The position numbers were made by a program, and so were the translations under genes. DNA of 64,000 bases from Clostridium acidisoli DSM 12555. GTDB taxonomy: Bacteria > Bacillota > Clostridia > Clostridiales > Clostridiaceae. The number at the start of each line of letters is the position of its first letter. The first letter of the stretch is position 1. The notes beneath the pieces are model-generated. The model made no database searches, was not told the DNA's origin, and saw nothing but the letters and a program-made list of their open reading frames with translations. Of this stretch, positions 53,139 to 62,555 are shown piece by piece. The DNA is taken from assembly GCF_900176305.1 (NCBI RefSeq), contig NZ_FWXH01000015.1, positions 1 through 64,000 of the forward strand, read 5' to 3'.

Positions 53139-53993
53139 TTAGTTTACTTTTAATTTATATTTTATCGTAGTAAAAATGATTTCAATTGCATATGCAAAAG
53201 CAAAAACTAATAATATTGAAATTCCAGCACGCCCATAATTGTATGAAGATATACTAGAATATATTGAATAACCTATTCCTCCAGCACCAACCATACCAAG
53301 TATGCTTGATTCACCAAAGTTTATTTCAAATCTCATTGAAATCCACGCTATAAGCGACGTAAAGGCTGCCGGCAAAATCGCACTAAAAAAAATTTGAATG
53401 CTTGTGGCACCTGTAGCTTTAATTGCTTCAATTGAGTCTTCAGGAACTTCTTCAAAACTTTCTGAAAAAGCCTTAGCAAAAAATGCGCTGGCATGAAAAG
53501 AAAGTCCCAAAACCCCAGGTGCTGGTCCAAGTCCCAAGCAGGTCAATAATAAAAGCACCCATACAACTATTGGTACTGCTCTAATAAATGAATTTATTGC
53601 AGTTAGTAAAACAGCCAGGGTTTTGCTTGGTGTAATGTTTTTAGCCATAAAAATAGCCATAATTAATCCTGCAAACACACTATATACAATTGATAATATT
53701 GTTATTTCAACAGATTCTGCAAAACCGTCTAATACTAAGCTGAAATTTCCAAAATTAAATTTCAACAATTGGACAAAAATTCCTCCTAAGAGAGGGAATC
53801 TAGCTATTAGTTTATACCATTCTATATTAAGCTGAGAAATAGACATAATTGACATGACAAACATAATTAAAATAAATACTTTTAATGTCATATTATTTCT
53901 AGGATTGTTTATTTTAATTTTTCCCCTAAAACCTGTTTTTACAATTTCAGTTTTCATTTTTAAAGGAGTTTCATATATATTATCTTTTCCCAT
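53139..53993 (-). CDS. phnE: Phosphonate ABC transporter permease (second)
   Basis: A 284-aa permease of the phosphonate/phosphate importer PhnCDE. Six helices follow a cytosolic N-terminus of about 35 residues. The coupling EAA-type loop is EVPEDSIEAIKATGATSIQIFFSAILPAA, and GESSILGMVGAGGIGYSI is the family end signature. The ATG overlaps the stop of the other phnE (TAATG). It is the last gene of the operon. A second, divergent phnE beside it implies a heterodimeric channel. Confidence 0.93.
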   Translation of the reverse strand: MGKDNIYETPLKMKTEIVKTGFRGKIKINNPRNNMTLKVFILIMFVMSIMSISQLNIEWYKLIARFPLLGGIFVQLLKFNFGNFSLVLDGFAESVEITILSIVYSVFAGLIMAIFMAKNITPSKTLAVLLTAINSFIRAVPIVVWVLLLLTCLGLGPAPGVLGLSFHASAFFAKAFSESFEEVPEDSIEAIKATGATSIQIFFSAILPAAFTSLIAWISMRFEINFGESSILGMVGAGGIGYSIYSSISSYNYGRAGISILLVFAFAYAIEIIFTTIKYKLKVN

Positions 53994-54793
53994 TATAGTA
54001 ATACCTTCTTTCTTACTTGTTCTGTAAGAACATTAACTAAAATAACCACTGCAGCAATTGCAAAAATCACGGTAGCAGACACATTGTATTTGAAGGATTT
54101 TATATAACCCATAAGTAGAAGTCCTATACCTCCACCTCCTACAAGTCCTACAATTGTAGAGTCTCTTACATTTACCTCTATTGAATATAAAAACCAAGAT
54201 AAATAACCCGGCATTGCCATTGGGATTACACCCTGTATTATTTTTTGAAAAAAACTTGCTCCAACAGAGTCCAATGCTTCTAAGACCTCTCCTCCAACTT
54301 CATCTATTGTCTCAATATATGCTCTTAATAAAAAACCAAAAGAAGCTATAAACAATGCTAGGAGTCCCACAGAAATTCCTATGCCAAAAGCCATTACAAG
54401 TATTAATGCCCAAATTAATGAGGGAATGTTTCTCATAAAGGACCCGATTAATCTTACAATTTTATTTACTAACGGCACATTAAAAATTATGTTAGATCCA
54501 AAAAATGATAAAATCAGTGCAAATATAGCAGCAAAAAAAGTTGATGCTACTGCCATTTCAAAAGTTTGAAGTAATGCTAGACCAATCTCATTTATTCCAG
54601 TTGTGTTAGGAGGTAAAAAATCTTTAGTTATAAAATCTGTTAAATTGCTATAGTTAAAAAATATTTCAAATGGATTATATTGAGTAAAAAAGGTTGATAC
54701 CACAAAAATAATTATAATAATAATTAGTGCTATATTATAATATTTATTTCGTTTAGTATCAATAAGAGATATCTTTTCTCTTGCCTTATGCAT
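53993..54793 (-). CDS. phnE: Phosphonate ABC transporter permease (first)
   Basis: A 266-aa PhnE paralogue with six helices, the coupling loop DEVGGEVLEALDSVGASFFQKIIQGVIP and the signature VRDSTIVGLVGGGGIGLLLMG. The ATG at 54793 is preferred over a TTG at 54796; GAGGTGA is six bases upstream. It overlaps the end of phnC by 8 bp. Works with PhnC and PhnD to bring phosphonates into the cell. Confidence 0.93.
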   Translation of the reverse strand: MHKAREKISLIDTKRNKYYNIALIIIIIIFVVSTFFTQYNPFEIFFNYSNLTDFITKDFLPPNTTGINEIGLALLQTFEMAVASTFFAAIFALILSFFGSNIIFNVPLVNKIVRLIGSFMRNIPSLIWALILVMAFGIGISVGLLALFIASFGFLLRAYIETIDEVGGEVLEALDSVGASFFQKIIQGVIPMAMPGYLSWFLYSIEVNVRDSTIVGLVGGGGIGLLLMGYIKSFKYNVSATVIFAIAAVVILVNVLTEQVRKKVLL

Positions 54794-55574
54794 CAAGTCT
54801 CACCTCTTTTTTAAGCATTAAGTTATCTATAGAGGTATCATAAATATTTTCTATAATTTTATCATTAAGTAAAGATGGTACTCCGTCAAATACTACTTCA
54901 CCATTTTTTATTCCAATTATTCTATCTGCATATTCCTTTGCAACTTCAACTTGGTGCAAATTTACGATGCAAGCTATTTTTCTTTCTCTTACTGAATCCC
55001 TTATTAAATCCATAATAATCTTAGAACTGCTTGGATCAAGTGAAGCTATTGGTTCATCACACAAAAGTAAGGCCGGCTCTTGCATTAATGCCCTAACAAT
55101 TCCAACTCTTTGTTTCTGCCCACCTGAAAGTTCGCTAGCTCTTTTGTACATATAATTAACAAGTCCAACTTTATCAAGCAGTTCGATGGCTTTCCTCTTG
55201 TCCTCTTCTAAATATGATCCAAATATTCCACTTATACCTGAAGTGTAACCTAATCTTCCGTGCATAACGTTTTGCATAACAGTAAGTCTATATACTAAAT
55301 TATAATTTTGAAATACCATGCCAATCTTTCTTCTAACTTCTCTAATTTTTCCACCTTTGATCTGATTTATTACTTTGTCTTCCAATACAATTTCACCTTT
55401 ACTTGGCTTAATAAGAGAATTAATACACCTTAGTATTGTAGATTTACCAGCACCTGAAGGTCCTATAATAACAACAAATTCTCCTTTTTCCACATTAAAA
55501 CTTACATTATTTAAAACCAATTTATCTTTTTCAAAGTATTTATAAATGCTATTGACCATTAAAACTTTATTCAA
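54786..55574 (-). CDS. phnC: Phosphonate ABC transporter ATPase
   Basis: A 262-aa ATPase: Walker A GPSGAGKST, Q-loop MVFQNYNLVYRLT, signature LSGGQKQRVGIVRAL, Walker B LLLCDEPIASLDP and the PhnC-typical H-loop CIVNLHQVEVAKEYADRIIG. The start is TTG at 55574, eight bases after GGAGATGA; the next ATG would remove the first strand of the domain. It follows phnD after a 111-bp gap that holds a long hairpin. Confidence 0.94.
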   Translation of the reverse strand: MNKVLMVNSIYKYFEKDKLVLNNVSFNVEKGEFVVIIGPSGAGKSTILRCINSLIKPSKGEIVLEDKVINQIKGGKIREVRRKIGMVFQNYNLVYRLTVMQNVMHGRLGYTSGISGIFGSYLEEDKRKAIELLDKVGLVNYMYKRASELSGGQKQRVGIVRALMQEPALLLCDEPIASLDPSSSKIIMDLIRDSVRERKIACIVNLHQVEVAKEYADRIIGIKNGEVVFDGVPSLLNDKIIENIYDTSIDNLMLKKEVRLDA

Positions 55575-55624
55575 AATAAATCATCTCCATATTATTAAAA
55601 ATTATTGAAGTTAATATCCACTAA

Positions 55625-55669
55625 AAGTTTCCAACATAAAATTTGCAACAAATTTTACATTGGAAACTT
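55625..55669 (-). ncRNA. Long intercistronic hairpin between phnD and phnC
   Basis: AAGTTTCCAACATAAAATTT (55625-55644) is complementary to 55650-55669 with two mismatches, a stem of about 20 bp and a very small loop. No T-run follows on the minus strand, so it is not a standard terminator. Such structures often protect the mRNA of abundant binding proteins and lower expression of the downstream transporter genes. Confidence 0.55.
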
Positions 55670-55685
55670 GCTTTACTTAACCTTA

Positions 55686-56618
55686 TTAGTTAAGTCCAAA
55701 TTTAGTTGCCAAATCACTTATATACTTGTAATCAGAATCTTCTGCTGATACATAACGCATTTTCTGTCCATCTTTTTCCCCAACAAAATTTTTAAAATAA
55801 GAATCATTGTTATATTTTAAATAGAAATTTTTAACCTGCTTTATAAAATTAGGATCTAAATCACCTCTAATTGCTACAGGTGATCCTGGAATTATAGGTG
55901 ATGTATATACAATTTTAACTTTGTTCTTATCAACTTGACCATTTGTGGTTTCTATAGAAAAAGTATCTGAAGCACATGGTGCTGCATCAATGTCACCTTT
56001 TGCTACTGAAAGAAGTCCGTTTTGATGTGAACCTGAATACGTAACTGATTTGAAAAACTTTCCATTGGCATGTAAATCATCAATAGTTAAATTTTCACCG
56101 CTGTTTGCATCAATTATAGCTTTTGATGGAACTAGATTACCAGAAGTTGAATCTGGATCTACAAATGCAAAAGTTTTACCTTTCAAATCATTTATTGAGT
56201 TTATAGAATTGTTATTTGCTTGAGTAATTATATATGAATAATAACCTGCCTTACTCTTGTCTGAATCTAAAGCTGGAACTACTAATGGGACTGCCTTTGC
56301 TCTTTTATGCGCTTGTACATAAGACAATGGTCCAAAGTCAGCAATGTCTACTTTACCTGCTTTCATTCCTTCTATTGCCGCATTATAATCACTACAAAGA
56401 TATTCTTGTACCTTTACACCTAATGCCTTTTCCATATCTTTTTGAAGGCCTTGACGATATTCTGCTGTTTTTTCTGTAGCTTCATCAGGAAGATATGCTA
56501 TAACGATTTTATCTGGCTTTTTTACAGTACTCTGAGAAGTTTTTGATTGTGATGAACAACCTACGACAGAAACGATAGTTAATGCTGTAATAGTCATGAT
56601 TAAAAGTTTTTTTAACAT
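55686..56618 (-). CDS. phnD: Phosphonate-binding lipoprotein
   Basis: A 310-aa solute-binding lipoprotein: lipobox TIVSVVGC, then IVIAYLPDEATEKTAEYRQ and the PhnD core motifs DIADFGPLSYVQAHKRA, FVDPDSTSGNLVPS and AAPCASDTFSIE, where the PDSTSGN loop binds the phosphonate group. It delivers phosphonates to the PhnCE channel. AAGGGGTG precedes the ATG. It is separated by 47 bp from the PHP-phosphatase fusion gene. Confidence 0.94.
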   Translation of the reverse strand: MLKKLLIMTITALTIVSVVGCSSQSKTSQSTVKKPDKIVIAYLPDEATEKTAEYRQGLQKDMEKALGVKVQEYLCSDYNAAIEGMKAGKVDIADFGPLSYVQAHKRAKAVPLVVPALDSDKSKAGYYSYIITQANNNSINSINDLKGKTFAFVDPDSTSGNLVPSKAIIDANSGENLTIDDLHANGKFFKSVTYSGSHQNGLLSVAKGDIDAAPCASDTFSIETTNGQVDKNKVKIVYTSPIIPGSPVAIRGDLDPNFIKQVKNFYLKYNNDSYFKNFVGEKDGQKMRYVSAEDSDYKYISDLATKFGLN

Positions 56619-56665
56619 TATTTACACCCCTTAGATATTTATTTAAAGCCTTTTCGAACAAATAA

Positions 56666-58324
56666 TCACTTTATATTATTTATCCTATTAATGCTTAGTG
56701 GAAAATTTAATTTGTTTAATAATTCATTTTTAATTTGTCTGTTTTCTGCCGCTATAAAAATCACTTTATCATCTAGTGCTAAAAATGCTTCATTGTTATA
56801 ACTAAAATACTCATAACAGCCTCTAAGCTCCTCTAATAAAATAACAGCTGCGGCAAAGTCCCATATTTTTAATTTTGACGAGATGTATCCTTGAAGTTCT
56901 CCAGTTGCAATTTTACATATTGCTAGAGATGCCGAGCCATAAGACCTATGTCCCCTTATGCTGTCATTTATTTTTGTAAGATCAATTTTGTTGTTTCTTA
57001 AGTTTGTAATTGAATTTAAACTAAAATCTATAATTGAATCCTCTAATTTAAGTTCTTCATTTGCTGGTTTTGTAATCTGAGTACCATTTAACATAGCCAT
57101 TTTCCCTGAAATTGCTGAATACATTAAATCTTTCACTACATCATATACAACTCCAATATAAGGTTTTTTATATTTATATAGTGCAACAGATATTGCAAAA
57201 TCTTTATGAAAATTAACAAAATTTGTTGTACCATCAATGGGATCTATTATCCACGTATATTCTGAAAAAAACTGTTTGCTTGAAGTTTTTTCTTCCGTTA
57301 TAAAACTATGTTCTGGATATCTTTCACTAATTTTTTTTACTAAAAATTTTTCAATCTCTATATCATGTTTTGTAACTATATCTTTAAAATCATTGTTTTT
57401 TAATTTTAAATTCATATTTTCTACTATTGGTTTTCTTATAAATTCTCCTGCTTGACTTACAATTGACTTAATAAAATTCTCTATGGCCTCAGGAGTATCT
57501 TCATCGAATTTTTTATCTAAAACCTTTATAACTTCCTTAGGCGAGGTTATGCATCCTAAGCTTGTTTCTGAGCCGTATTTTCCATGAAAATCACTGCCTC
57601 CAGTTAAGAAAAGATTATATTTATTGCTATATTCATTAATAATTTCAATATCCTTAGGACTGTGATCTTCGTGATTAAGTTCTAGTCCATCAAGTCCTAC
57701 ATTAACAAGACGATCAATTATGTCATAAGAATTTAATTGTCCAGGATGGGCTAACACAGCTACACCACCATCTAATTTTATAGCTTTTACTGCATCTACT
57801 GCGTCAACATAAATTATGTCATTACTGCATATTCCATCTTTTTTAAATAACTCTTTATATAATTCAGAATATATTTCATTTGTATAACCTTTCTCTATTA
57901 ACTCATCCATAATATGCTGTTTATATATAACTCCACTATCTCTTGCCCTGTTTATAATATTTTTAATGCTTATTTTATAGCCATTTTGTATTAAATTAAC
58001 TATATGTAAAATTGAATTAGCATTTCTCTTTTGTAAAATGGGATCACATAATTTTTTAATATTTTTACCTTCAAGATCAAAGTTAAATCCTAGAATATGA
58101 ACTTTTTTATCTTTTTCAAAGTTAAATGCTGAAATTTCAATACCTGGAATGACCTTTATACCTTCTTTTTTTCCAAGTTTTATTGCTTCTTCTAAGCCTT
58201 CTATTGTATCATGATTAGTTATTGCTATATGTGTTAGATCATTTTGCTTAGCCATTTTCATTATTTCTTTTATGTTGTTATATCCATCAGAAATATCGGT
58301 ATGAATATGAAAATCTGCCTTCAT
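56666..58324 (-). CDS. PHP phosphoesterase - inositol monophosphatase fusion
   Basis: A 552-aa two-domain enzyme in the C-P lyase operon. Residues 1-270 are a PHP domain (ADFHIHTDISDGY, AITNHDTIEG, IPGIEIS, AVLAHPGQL, ELNHEDHSP, TGGSDFHG), like PhnPP of Eggerthella lenta that converts 5-phosphoribosyl 1,2-cyclic phosphate to ribose phosphates. Residues 290-540 are an inositol-monophosphatase domain with FITEEK, WIIDPIDGTTNFV and KIWDFAAA, all metal ligands intact. The fusion probably opens the cyclic phosphate and removes a phosphate, replacing PhnP/PhnN. Start overlaps phnL (ATGA). Confidence 0.88.
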   Translation of the reverse strand: MKADFHIHTDISDGYNNIKEIMKMAKQNDLTHIAITNHDTIEGLEEAIKLGKKEGIKVIPGIEISAFNFEKDKKVHILGFNFDLEGKNIKKLCDPILQKRNANSILHIVNLIQNGYKISIKNIINRARDSGVIYKQHIMDELIEKGYTNEIYSELYKELFKKDGICSNDIIYVDAVDAVKAIKLDGGVAVLAHPGQLNSYDIIDRLVNVGLDGLELNHEDHSPKDIEIINEYSNKYNLFLTGGSDFHGKYGSETSLGCITSPKEVIKVLDKKFDEDTPEAIENFIKSIVSQAGEFIRKPIVENMNLKLKNNDFKDIVTKHDIEIEKFLVKKISERYPEHSFITEEKTSSKQFFSEYTWIIDPIDGTTNFVNFHKDFAISVALYKYKKPYIGVVYDVVKDLMYSAISGKMAMLNGTQITKPANEELKLEDSIIDFSLNSITNLRNNKIDLTKINDSIRGHRSYGSASLAICKIATGELQGYISSKLKIWDFAAAVILLEELRGCYEYFSYNNEAFLALDDKVIFIAAENRQIKNELLNKLNFPLSINRINNIK

Positions 58325-59016
58325 ATAAGTTCCCCCGCCTGCATATTATATTTCTTATCACAAAGCCCCTCCATGAAGTTTATGTCATGAAATATTCCTA
58401 TCATAGTGGTTCCCTCAAGCTTTAACTGTTCTATAAGCTCTCTTACCTTCTCTTTAGAATAGTTGTCTAAACTTGCAGTAGGTTCATCCAAAAGTAATAA
58501 TCTTGGATGTTTAACCATTGCCTTTGCTATATTTAGTCTCAATTTTTCTCCTCCAGAAAAAGTATTGGGATAGCTGTCCCAAAGTTCTTTTGCAAATTCA
58601 AAATGCTCAAACATTTCCTTTGCTTTCTGTGAAGCATATTCTCTACTAAAACCCATTTCTAATACTGAATGTTCAACAATCTCTCTTGCTGTAGTTCTTG
58701 GCATACTACTGAGGAATTGAGAAACATATCCAATCTCATATTTTCTTAAATATATCATCTGTCTCTCAGGTATATCTAAAAGATTAACTAGCCCAAATTT
58801 TTCAGATTTATACCATATGCTTCCTTGATTTGTTGTATAAGTTCTGTAGATACACTTGAGTATTGTAGATTTTCCACTTCCGCTTTTTCCTGTAATTCCT
58901 ATAAATTCTCCCTTGCTTAGCTGTATATTAATATCATGGGATGCTTTTATACATTTTCCTAAATTATGAATAACAAAAGTTTTATATAAATTTTCTATCT
59001 TTAAGATTTGTTCCAT
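58321..59016 (-). CDS. phnL: C-P lyase subunit PhnL (ABC-like ATPase)
   Basis: A 231-aa ABC-type ATPase of the C-P lyase core, required with PhnGHI to make ribose 1-phosphonate triphosphate. Walker A GKSGSGKST, signature FSGGEKLRLNIAKAM, Walker B LLLLDEPTASLDN. The PhnL pattern IWYKSEKFGLVNLLDIPERQMIYLRKYEIGYV lies after Walker A. No membrane partner exists; the protein works in the soluble complex. Confidence 0.92.
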   Translation of the reverse strand: MEQILKIENLYKTFVIHNLGKCIKASHDINIQLSKGEFIGITGKSGSGKSTILKCIYRTYTTNQGSIWYKSEKFGLVNLLDIPERQMIYLRKYEIGYVSQFLSSMPRTTAREIVEHSVLEMGFSREYASQKAKEMFEHFEFAKELWDSYPNTFSGGEKLRLNIAKAMVKHPRLLLLDEPTASLDNYSKEKVRELIEQLKLEGTTMIGIFHDINFMEGLCDKKYNMQAGELI

Positions 59017-59020
59017 AACA

Positions 59021-59650
59021 TTACCTTCCTTTATAATGCTTTTCTACAAAACTTTCTACATCAAGTAAAAAATCATTGAAGTTTTCCTTTATTTTTTTAT
59101 AATCCCAATTCCACCACTTAATACATCCTAATTTATAAATAATATCATCGCTAAACCTTTTTCTAATTACTTTTGCGGGTACACCTGCTATTATGTTATA
59201 AGCTTCAACATCCTTTGTTACTATTGCTCCACTACCTACAATAACTCCATCTCCTATGGTCACTCCAGGCATAATAATCGCACCATGTCCTATCCAAACA
59301 TCATTTCCAATGTATACCTTATCGGTCTTTCTCTTTTCAAAAATTTCCTCGTCATCTTTATCGTCAAAACCATACATCTTTCTTCTATAAGTAAAATGAT
59401 GTAATGTTGGTCTTTCCATAGGATGATTTGTGGGTCCAATTCTCACCATAGCTGCTATGTTTACAAATTTACCTATATCCGTATTTTGAAGAAAACAAAA
59501 TTGACCTGTATATGAGTAGTTTCCAAGAGCAACATTTTCATAAAAATTTAAAATTCCTACCTCTGTAAATTCACCCAGTTTTGAATTTACTATTTTACAG
59601 TTTTCACCTATTAATGGCTCTACAGTTAATGTCTTTTCTTCAGTATTCAT
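59021..59650 (-). CDS. Hexapeptide-repeat acyltransferase of phosphonate metabolism
   Basis: A 209-aa left-handed beta-helix transferase, the TIGR03308 phosphonate-linked family. The active-site region is [17 protein letters not shown] and the hexapeptide coils run [20 protein letters not shown] and [21 protein letters not shown], then the usual [14 protein letters not shown]. Homologues acetylate hydroxyl or amino groups. The role in C-P lyase pathways is not established; it may N-acetylate aminophosphonates as PhnO does. It ends 4 bp before phnL and starts 2 bp after phnM. Confidence 0.87.
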   Translation of the reverse strand: MNTEEKTLTVEPLIGENCKIVNSKLGEFTEVGILNFYENVALGNYSYTGQFCFLQNTDIGKFVNIAAMVRIGPTNHPMERPTLHHFTYRRKMYGFDDKDDEEIFEKRKTDKVYIGNDVWIGHGAIIMPGVTIGDGVIVGSGAIVTKDVEAYNIIAGVPAKVIRKRFSDDIIYKLGCIKWWNWDYKKIKENFNDFLLDVESFVEKHYKGR

Positions 59651-59652
59651 AT

Positions 59653-60822
59653 TTAATAATTAGTCCTGGTTTTTAACTTTCCATCAACAAAAACTGATGT
59701 AATTACTGGGAATTGTTCATTTAATTTTTCTATTATAATTATGTCTGCTTTCTTTCCTTTTTTAATTGAACCTATACTATTATCCATATTTACTGCCTTT
59801 GCAGGATTTATGGTTACTAGATTAAACATTTCTCCTAAATCCATACCGTGTCTTTCATTAAGTAAAAACACAGCATGAAGCATGGCTGCAGGGTAATAAT
59901 CACTGCAAAGTATATCAATACAGTCATTTTTTATAGCCTCTGCTGCACATAAATTTCCAGAATGAGAACCTCCTAATAATACATTTGGTGCTCCAGCAAT
60001 TGTATACATACCCATACTTTTTGCAGATTTCGCCACGTCTAAAGTTATTGGAAATTCACTTATTCTTGCCCCATATCCCTGAACAATTTTTAATTTTTCT
60101 ACACTATCATCATCATGTGATGCAATTGAAATACTTTTTCCAAGTGCTAAAGCTGCAATTTCTTTTATACTTTCATCAGTTATTTTTTCCTTACGTCCAC
60201 TAGCATGAATAATTTCTTCTATTTCATCTTCTGATATATCTCTATAGTCTTTAAGTGTTTTTCTATATACCTCCAAATTTCTATATTGCCCTTGTCCAGG
60301 TGTATGATCCATAAAAGAAATTAGTTGTACCTTATCTTCCTCAATGTATTTTTTAATGTTATCTATTTCATTTATATTGTCTATTTCTATTCTTGCATGG
60401 AAATGGTGTTTTATTAGATGCTTATCATTGCTGATATTACTAATAGCATTTATCATTTCCTTCACATTTTTAGGATTTCTTATTGGTACATTTTTAAGTT
60501 CATTTCTATCCATAGTAATTGAATGAAACATAGTTGTTATTCCTTGATTAACTAAAATCTTTTCTTCCTCTCTCAAACTTATAGAAAAATCCATAATTGA
60601 ACTAGGCCTAGGAGCAGCCATGTTTTCAATATAATCTGAATGAATATCAATAAAACCAGGTGCCACATATCCTCCCCTAGCATCAATAACTTTTTCAGGA
60701 TCATTATTTTCATTTTGTACTGATTCTCTTATTTCCTTAATTAAATCATTTTCAATTATTAAATCGTATCCTTCTAATATTTCATTTTCAGTTACTATTT
60801 TCCCATTTTTTATTATATACAC
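59653..60822 (-). CDS. phnM: Ribose 1-methylphosphonate 5-triphosphate diphosphatase PhnM
   Basis: PhnM removes pyrophosphate from alpha-D-ribose 1-alkylphosphonate 5-triphosphate, giving the C-P lyase substrate. The 389-aa amidohydrolase has [17 protein letters not shown] for the first metal site, [27 protein letters not shown] and [11 protein letters not shown], and [23 protein letters not shown] at the end. It starts with GTG, nine bases after GGAGG. Tightly packed in the operon. Confidence 0.95.
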   Translation of the reverse strand: MYIIKNGKIVTENEILEGYDLIIENDLIKEIRESVQNENNDPEKVIDARGGYVAPGFIDIHSDYIENMAAPRPSSIMDFSISLREEEKILVNQGITTMFHSITMDRNELKNVPIRNPKNVKEMINAISNISNDKHLIKHHFHARIEIDNINEIDNIKKYIEEDKVQLISFMDHTPGQGQYRNLEVYRKTLKDYRDISEDEIEEIIHASGRKEKITDESIKEIAALALGKSISIASHDDDSVEKLKIVQGYGARISEFPITLDVAKSAKSMGMYTIAGAPNVLLGGSHSGNLCAAEAIKNDCIDILCSDYYPAAMLHAVFLLNERHGMDLGEMFNLVTINPAKAVNMDNSIGSIKKGKKADIIIIEKLNEQFPVITSVFVDGKLKTRTNY

Positions 60823-60851
60823 TGCTAATGCCTCCTTTTTAATTAAAGTTA

Positions 60852-61694
60852 TTATAATAGCGAATATACTAATTGTTGCGTATATGCTGTTTGGGGATCC
60901 TCAAGTATTTGATCTGTAAGTCCTTTTTCAATAATCTTTCCGTTTAACATAACAATGGTTCTATCTGAAAGCATTCTTATAACTCCTAAATCATGAGATA
61001 CTACAATCATACTTATGCCAAGTTCCCTTTGAATTTCTTTAATTAAATCCAGGACATTAGCTTGCACAGATAAATCCAATCCAGTTGTAACTTCATCCAA
61101 TAATAAAATAGGAGGATTATTTGATAAGGCTTTGGCTATTTGCACTCTTTGTTGCATTCCACCAGAAAAATTTTTAGGAGCTTCCTTCATTCTGAAAAGT
61201 GGAATGTTAACTTTTTCTAAAAGTTCCTTTCCCCTATTCTCCATTAATCCAACATTTCTATTACCTGCTGAAATTAATTTTTCTGCAATATTACCTATGG
61301 ATGAAAAATTCATTCTAAGTCCCTGCATAGGGCTTTGATAGACTTTTCCTAAAACATTATTTTTTATAAGTCTCTTTTTTTGAGAAGATTCTGAAAATAT
61401 GTTCACTTCACCTTTTCCATATGTACTTATATACGCTTCTCCAGAGGTGATTTCTTTATCAAAATACAAGCATTCCATCATAGTAGACTTTCCGCTTCCA
61501 CTTTCTCCAACAACACCAAGTATCTCTCCTTTATAAAGTTCAAAAGAAATATCTTGACAGGCATATACTGTGCCACACTCTGGACAAAAGTTTTTTTCTA
61601 ATGTTTCCTTTGATCCATTACATTTTTCACAGCCAGGTCCAAATTGTTTATTTAAATTTATAACCTTTAGTATTGGCTCATCTGTAAAATTCAT
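60852..61694 (-). CDS. phnK: C-P lyase subunit PhnK with zinc-ribbon insertion
   Basis: A 280-aa ABC-type ATPase that docks on PhnJ in the C-P lyase complex. Walker A GESGSGKST, signature FSGGMQQRVQIAKAL, Walker B ILLLDEVTTGLDLS and H-loop VVSHDLGVIRML. Before Walker A an extra loop carries Cys22, Cys25, Cys37 and Cys40 (GCEKC and FCPECG), plus Cys46, which looks like a zinc ribbon. The enteric PhnK has no such loop. ATG follows GAGGATGGTGA. Confidence 0.93.
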   Translation of the reverse strand: MNFTDEPILKVINLNKQFGPGCEKCNGSKETLEKNFCPECGTVYACQDISFELYKGEILGVVGESGSGKSTMMECLYFDKEITSGEAYISTYGKGEVNIFSESSQKKRLIKNNVLGKVYQSPMQGLRMNFSSIGNIAEKLISAGNRNVGLMENRGKELLEKVNIPLFRMKEAPKNFSGGMQQRVQIAKALSNNPPILLLDEVTTGLDLSVQANVLDLIKEIQRELGISMIVVSHDLGVIRMLSDRTIVMLNGKIIEKGLTDQILEDPQTAYTQQLVYSLL

Positions 61695-61715
61695 TTCAAA
61701 TCACCATCCTCATCT

Positions 61716-62555
61716 TTAACTATTAGAGTTCATCCTCATCATACAGTAACTTGTATCATTGCATTGATAGTATTTTTCACCAGTTTTTTCATCAATAAAT
61801 TCATCAAGGTATACATGAGATGCTCCGCATATTCTACAGCTTTTACCTTCAAAATTTTCTGTTTTAAAAGGATAGTCTTCAAAACTTAGTGAATTTATTT
61901 CAGTATAAGGTGGTACTGCATATATCTTTTTTTCTCTACCTGCTCCTAAAAGAATTAAAGCTTCTGAATAATTCATTTTATTATTATCAAAACGTGGTAT
62001 TGGACTTGGTGCCATTACATACCTGCCATTAGCAAAAACTGGATGATCTGCACCTGTTGACATATTTCCATATTTCATAATTTGTTCAAATAACATAAGC
62101 CAAACACCACTATACTCATTTTCAGCATGAAGTCTTTTGGTTTTATATTCACTTGGCTCCACAGCCCTAAGTGGTTCTGGAATCGGAACTTGTAAAACTA
62201 ATATTTGGTTTGAATGAAGTTTTACCTCAGGAATTCTATGTCTTGATTGAATTATAGTTGCAGCTTCTGTTTTTTCTGTAATTTCTACTCCTGTTGTGTT
62301 TTGTATAAGTTTTTTTATGTTTACTGCATTTACAGATTCATCTGCACCTTGATCTATAACCTTTAATTTATCTTTTTTCCCAATCAAAGATAAAGTTAAT
62401 TGAAGTCCACCAGTTCCCCATCCTCTTGCAATTGGCATTTCTCTTGACGCAAAAGGAACTTGATAGCCTGGAATTGCAACAGCCTTTAAAGACGCTCTTC
62501 TAATTTCTCTTTTAGAACTTTCATCAAAGAAAGCAAAATTATAATTCATTTTCAC
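61716..62555 (-). CDS. phnJ: C-P lyase catalytic subunit PhnJ (radical SAM)
   Basis: PhnJ uses a [4Fe-4S] cluster and S-adenosylmethionine to cleave the carbon-phosphorus bond, releasing the hydrocarbon and 5-phosphoribosyl 1,2-cyclic phosphate. The 279-aa protein shows FFDESSKREIRRASLKA, PIARGWGTGGLQLTLS with the catalytic Gly, and the unusual C-terminal cluster cysteines CRICG, then YYQCNDTSYCMMRM. The start is GTG at 62555, nine bases after AGGAGG, overlapping phnI by 17 bp. Confidence 0.96.
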   Translation of the reverse strand: MKMNYNFAFFDESSKREIRRASLKAVAIPGYQVPFASREMPIARGWGTGGLQLTLSLIGKKDKLKVIDQGADESVNAVNIKKLIQNTTGVEITEKTEAATIIQSRHRIPEVKLHSNQILVLQVPIPEPLRAVEPSEYKTKRLHAENEYSGVWLMLFEQIMKYGNMSTGADHPVFANGRYVMAPSPIPRFDNNKMNYSEALILLGAGREKKIYAVPPYTEINSLSFEDYPFKTENFEGKSCRICGASHVYLDEFIDEKTGEKYYQCNDTSYCMMRMNSNS

